Source: Lichenicola sp050954785 (GTDB taxonomy: Bacteria; Pseudomonadota; Alphaproteobacteria; Acetobacterales; Acetobacteraceae). Taken from it: DNA of 64,000 bases. The stretch lies in NCBI GenBank assembly GCA_050954785.1, contig JBPBQO010000146.1, positions 13,042 through 77,041 of the forward strand. The letters are read 5' to 3'. A model generated the notes under the pieces. That model made no database searches and was not told where the DNA came from. It saw nothing but the letters and a program-made list of their open reading frames with translations. Below, in pieces: positions 62,472 through 64,000 of this stretch (the first letter of the stretch is position 1; each line of letters opens with the position of its first letter). Position numbers and translations under genes: made by a program.

Positions 62472-63230
62472 ATGAGCATGAAAGAATTTCAGGGCAAGGT
62501 TGTGCTCGTTACCGGCGCTGCGTCCGGGCTTGGCCGGGCTGCAAGCCTCCGCTTTGCCCAGGAAGGCGCGGCGCTTTGTCTCGTCGACCTCAACGAGGAG
62601 GGATTGGCCGAGACGCAGCGCCGCATTGGTCCGACGGAAGCCGGCAGCGTCACCTTCGCCGGAGATCTCGGCGAGAAGGAAAATTGCGCCGCGGCGGTGC
62701 AGGCGGCCGTCGATGCATTTCGGCGGCTCGATGTCCTCTGCAACGTCGCGGGCATGCTTCGCTTCCATGCTCTAGCGGACGTGTCCGTCCAGGACTGGAG
62801 CCGCCTGATGTCGGCAAACCTTACCGGTCCTTTGTTCATGATGCAGGCAGCTATGCCGTATCTGCTGGAAACGCACGGCAACGTTGTCAACGTCGCCTCC
62901 ACGGCAGCTTTTCTGGGACAGGCATATACCGGGCCCTATGCCGCAACCAAGGCAGGACTGATCGCGCTGACGAAGTCGGTGGCGATGGAGTACATCAACT
63001 CGCCGGTCCGCATAAACGCGCTCGCACCGGGCGGAATGACCACCGAGATGGGACTAGGCGTCAAGTTTCCCGAGAATGTCGACATGTCGCTGATCCTCCG
63101 CTACTGCGGGATCAGGCCTCCGTCCTCCCCGGAGGACATCGTTGAGCCACTACTTTTTCTCGCCTCGGATCGCGCCAGGTCGGTGCATGGCGCCTGCTAC
63201 ATTGCCGACAATGGCATCACCACTGGTTAG
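62472..63230 (+). CDS. SDR-family oxidoreductase
   Basis: 252 residues. Classical SDR: TGAASGLG, CNVAGM, Ser in NVASTAA, YAATK, and PGGMTTEM. GAG near position -10 relative to the ATG fits translation. Closest in look to FabG-like/3-alpha-hydroxysteroid-type enzymes; substrate unknown. Its stop codon abuts the end of an insertion sequence. Confidence 0.9.
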   Translation: MSMKEFQGKVVLVTGAASGLGRAASLRFAQEGAALCLVDLNEEGLAETQRRIGPTEAGSVTFAGDLGEKENCAAAVQAAVDAFRRLDVLCNVAGMLRFHALADVSVQDWSRLMSANLTGPLFMMQAAMPYLLETHGNVVNVASTAAFLGQAYTGPYAATKAGLIALTKSVAMEYINSPVRINALAPGGMTTEMGLGVKFPENVDMSLILRYCGIRPPSSPEDIVEPLLFLASDRARSVHGACYIADNGITTG

Positions 63231-64000
63231 CACGACCTGGGCACTTTCAGATCATGCGGTAGCTTGAACCGTCGTCTGCAATATGGACATCGGATGCGTG
63301 GCATGAGGTGGGCGAACAGCCTGCCGATGATGGCTTGTCGCACGGCGGGCAGGTTTCCCCCCGCCTCGTCCGGCGGTGCCCGGCGAGGCGGAAATGTTGC
63401 AGGTAGGCGAGCGCGATGCAGGTCATGAGTGCGTGCCGGTGCAGCCCGGTCCAGGACCGGCCCTCGAAGTGTCCGAGCCCGAGCTCGCCCTTGAGTTGCT
63501 GGTGCGCCTGCTCGCAAACCCATCGTGCCTTGACGGCCGCAGCGAGACTGCGAACAGAGCTGCCGACTGGGAGGTTGCTCAAATAGTATTTGCGCTCGCC
63601 GTTTGGGCGCCATTCTTCGACCAGCCAGACTTCCGAGCCGGGCAGGTGTTTGTTGTTAGCCCAGACCGGGCCATCGCCGACCCGGACGCGCATCACAGCG
63701 AACCGGGCGGCCAAGCCACCCTTGGTGCCGCGGCGCCAGGTGATCTTTCGCCACGGTCGCTCTGCCGGCACCATTTCGGCGGTGCGCGGTTCCTCATTTG
63801 GCACCATCTTGCGGGCGCGTCCCGCAGGCAGCACTAGTTGCACCGATGGGCTGTAGACCTTCTGGTTGCGCGGGATGCCCACAGCCCATTGCAGGCTACG
63901 TGCATCGAGCCCGTGGCGAAATGCCGCACTCGCGCCATAGCCTGCATCGCCCAGCACCGTGCCAAATCGCACACCCGCGCCCAGCAGCCGGTCCACCTCG
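63231..64000 (-). mobile_element. IS701-family insertion sequence, partial, with frameshifted transposase
   Basis: The minus-strand transposase enters from beyond the window. VLGDAGYGASAAFR contains the second catalytic Asp, and KARWVCEQAHQQLKGELGLGHFEGRSWTGLHRH contains the catalytic Glu region of IS701-family DDE transposases. The usual C-terminus (LPAVRQAIIGRL, CPYCRRRFKLPHDLKVP) is in a different frame from the main part; the break falls near a run of six C (63356-63362 on plus). The right end lies at about 63231, next to the stop of the third SDR gene. Confidence 0.82.

Overview
The window looks like a chromosome segment of a high-GC alphaproteobacterium, most probably an acetic acid bacterium (Acetobacteraceae). 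Reasons are the xanthan/acetan-type exopolysaccharide genes, a cyoABCD quinol oxidase, a DUF2312/GapR protein, and the order rplU-rpmA-obgE-proB. The genus cannot be fixed from sequence alone.

Layout. 1-4536 (minus): an Mla/Pqi-type lipid transport operon (permease with a fused N-terminal STAS-like domain, ATPase, MCE protein, partial PqiC-like lipoprotein) preceded by a murA-like gene whose catalytic Cys is Asp. 4693-6828: a SulP anion transporter and a small membrane protein. 6883-29465: an exopolysaccharide locus in two blocks. The first holds a Wzy/GumE-like polymerase, a GumK-like glucuronosyltransferase, two more glycosyltransferases, a Wzx flippase, a PAP2 phosphatase, UDP-glucose dehydrogenase and three secreted GH5 glycosidases. 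The second, after a 1.65 kb AT-rich gap, is a gum-like operon: gumD, gumM, gumC, gumH, an outer-membrane barrel and gumB. 29996-34903: a PhyH-like dioxygenase, a copper ATPase divergent from a CsoR-type regulator with a clear operator between them, an SMR transporter and AlkB. 34956-43496: DAHP synthase, nicotinate phosphoribosyltransferase, an acidic hypothetical, glutamyl-tRNA synthetase and cyoABCD ended by a strong terminator. 43565-58982: mostly housekeeping genes (MATE pump, cysS, trmJ, rpsD, prfC, HAD phosphatase, mannitol/fructuronate dehydrogenase, Nudix, zwf, gapR-like, proB, obgE, rpmA). 59059-64000: rplU, tRNA-Ser(CGA), a decayed tyrosine integrase, three tandem SDR genes and an IS701-like transposase running off the window.

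How the genes fit together. GumD would load glucose-1-phosphate onto undecaprenyl phosphate; GumM, GumH and GumK would add Glc, Man and GlcA as in xanthan and acetan. The GT4 and GT2 enzymes would extend the side chain with sugars that cannot be read from sequence. Ugd supplies UDP-GlcA. Wzx flips, the GumE-like protein polymerises, GumC and GumB with the barrel export, and PAP2 may recycle the carrier. The three GH5 enzymes share a tail motif and keep both catalytic glutamates. One overlaps the polymerase gene by 4 bp, suggesting polymer cleavage is built into the pathway. This is the most interesting system in the window.
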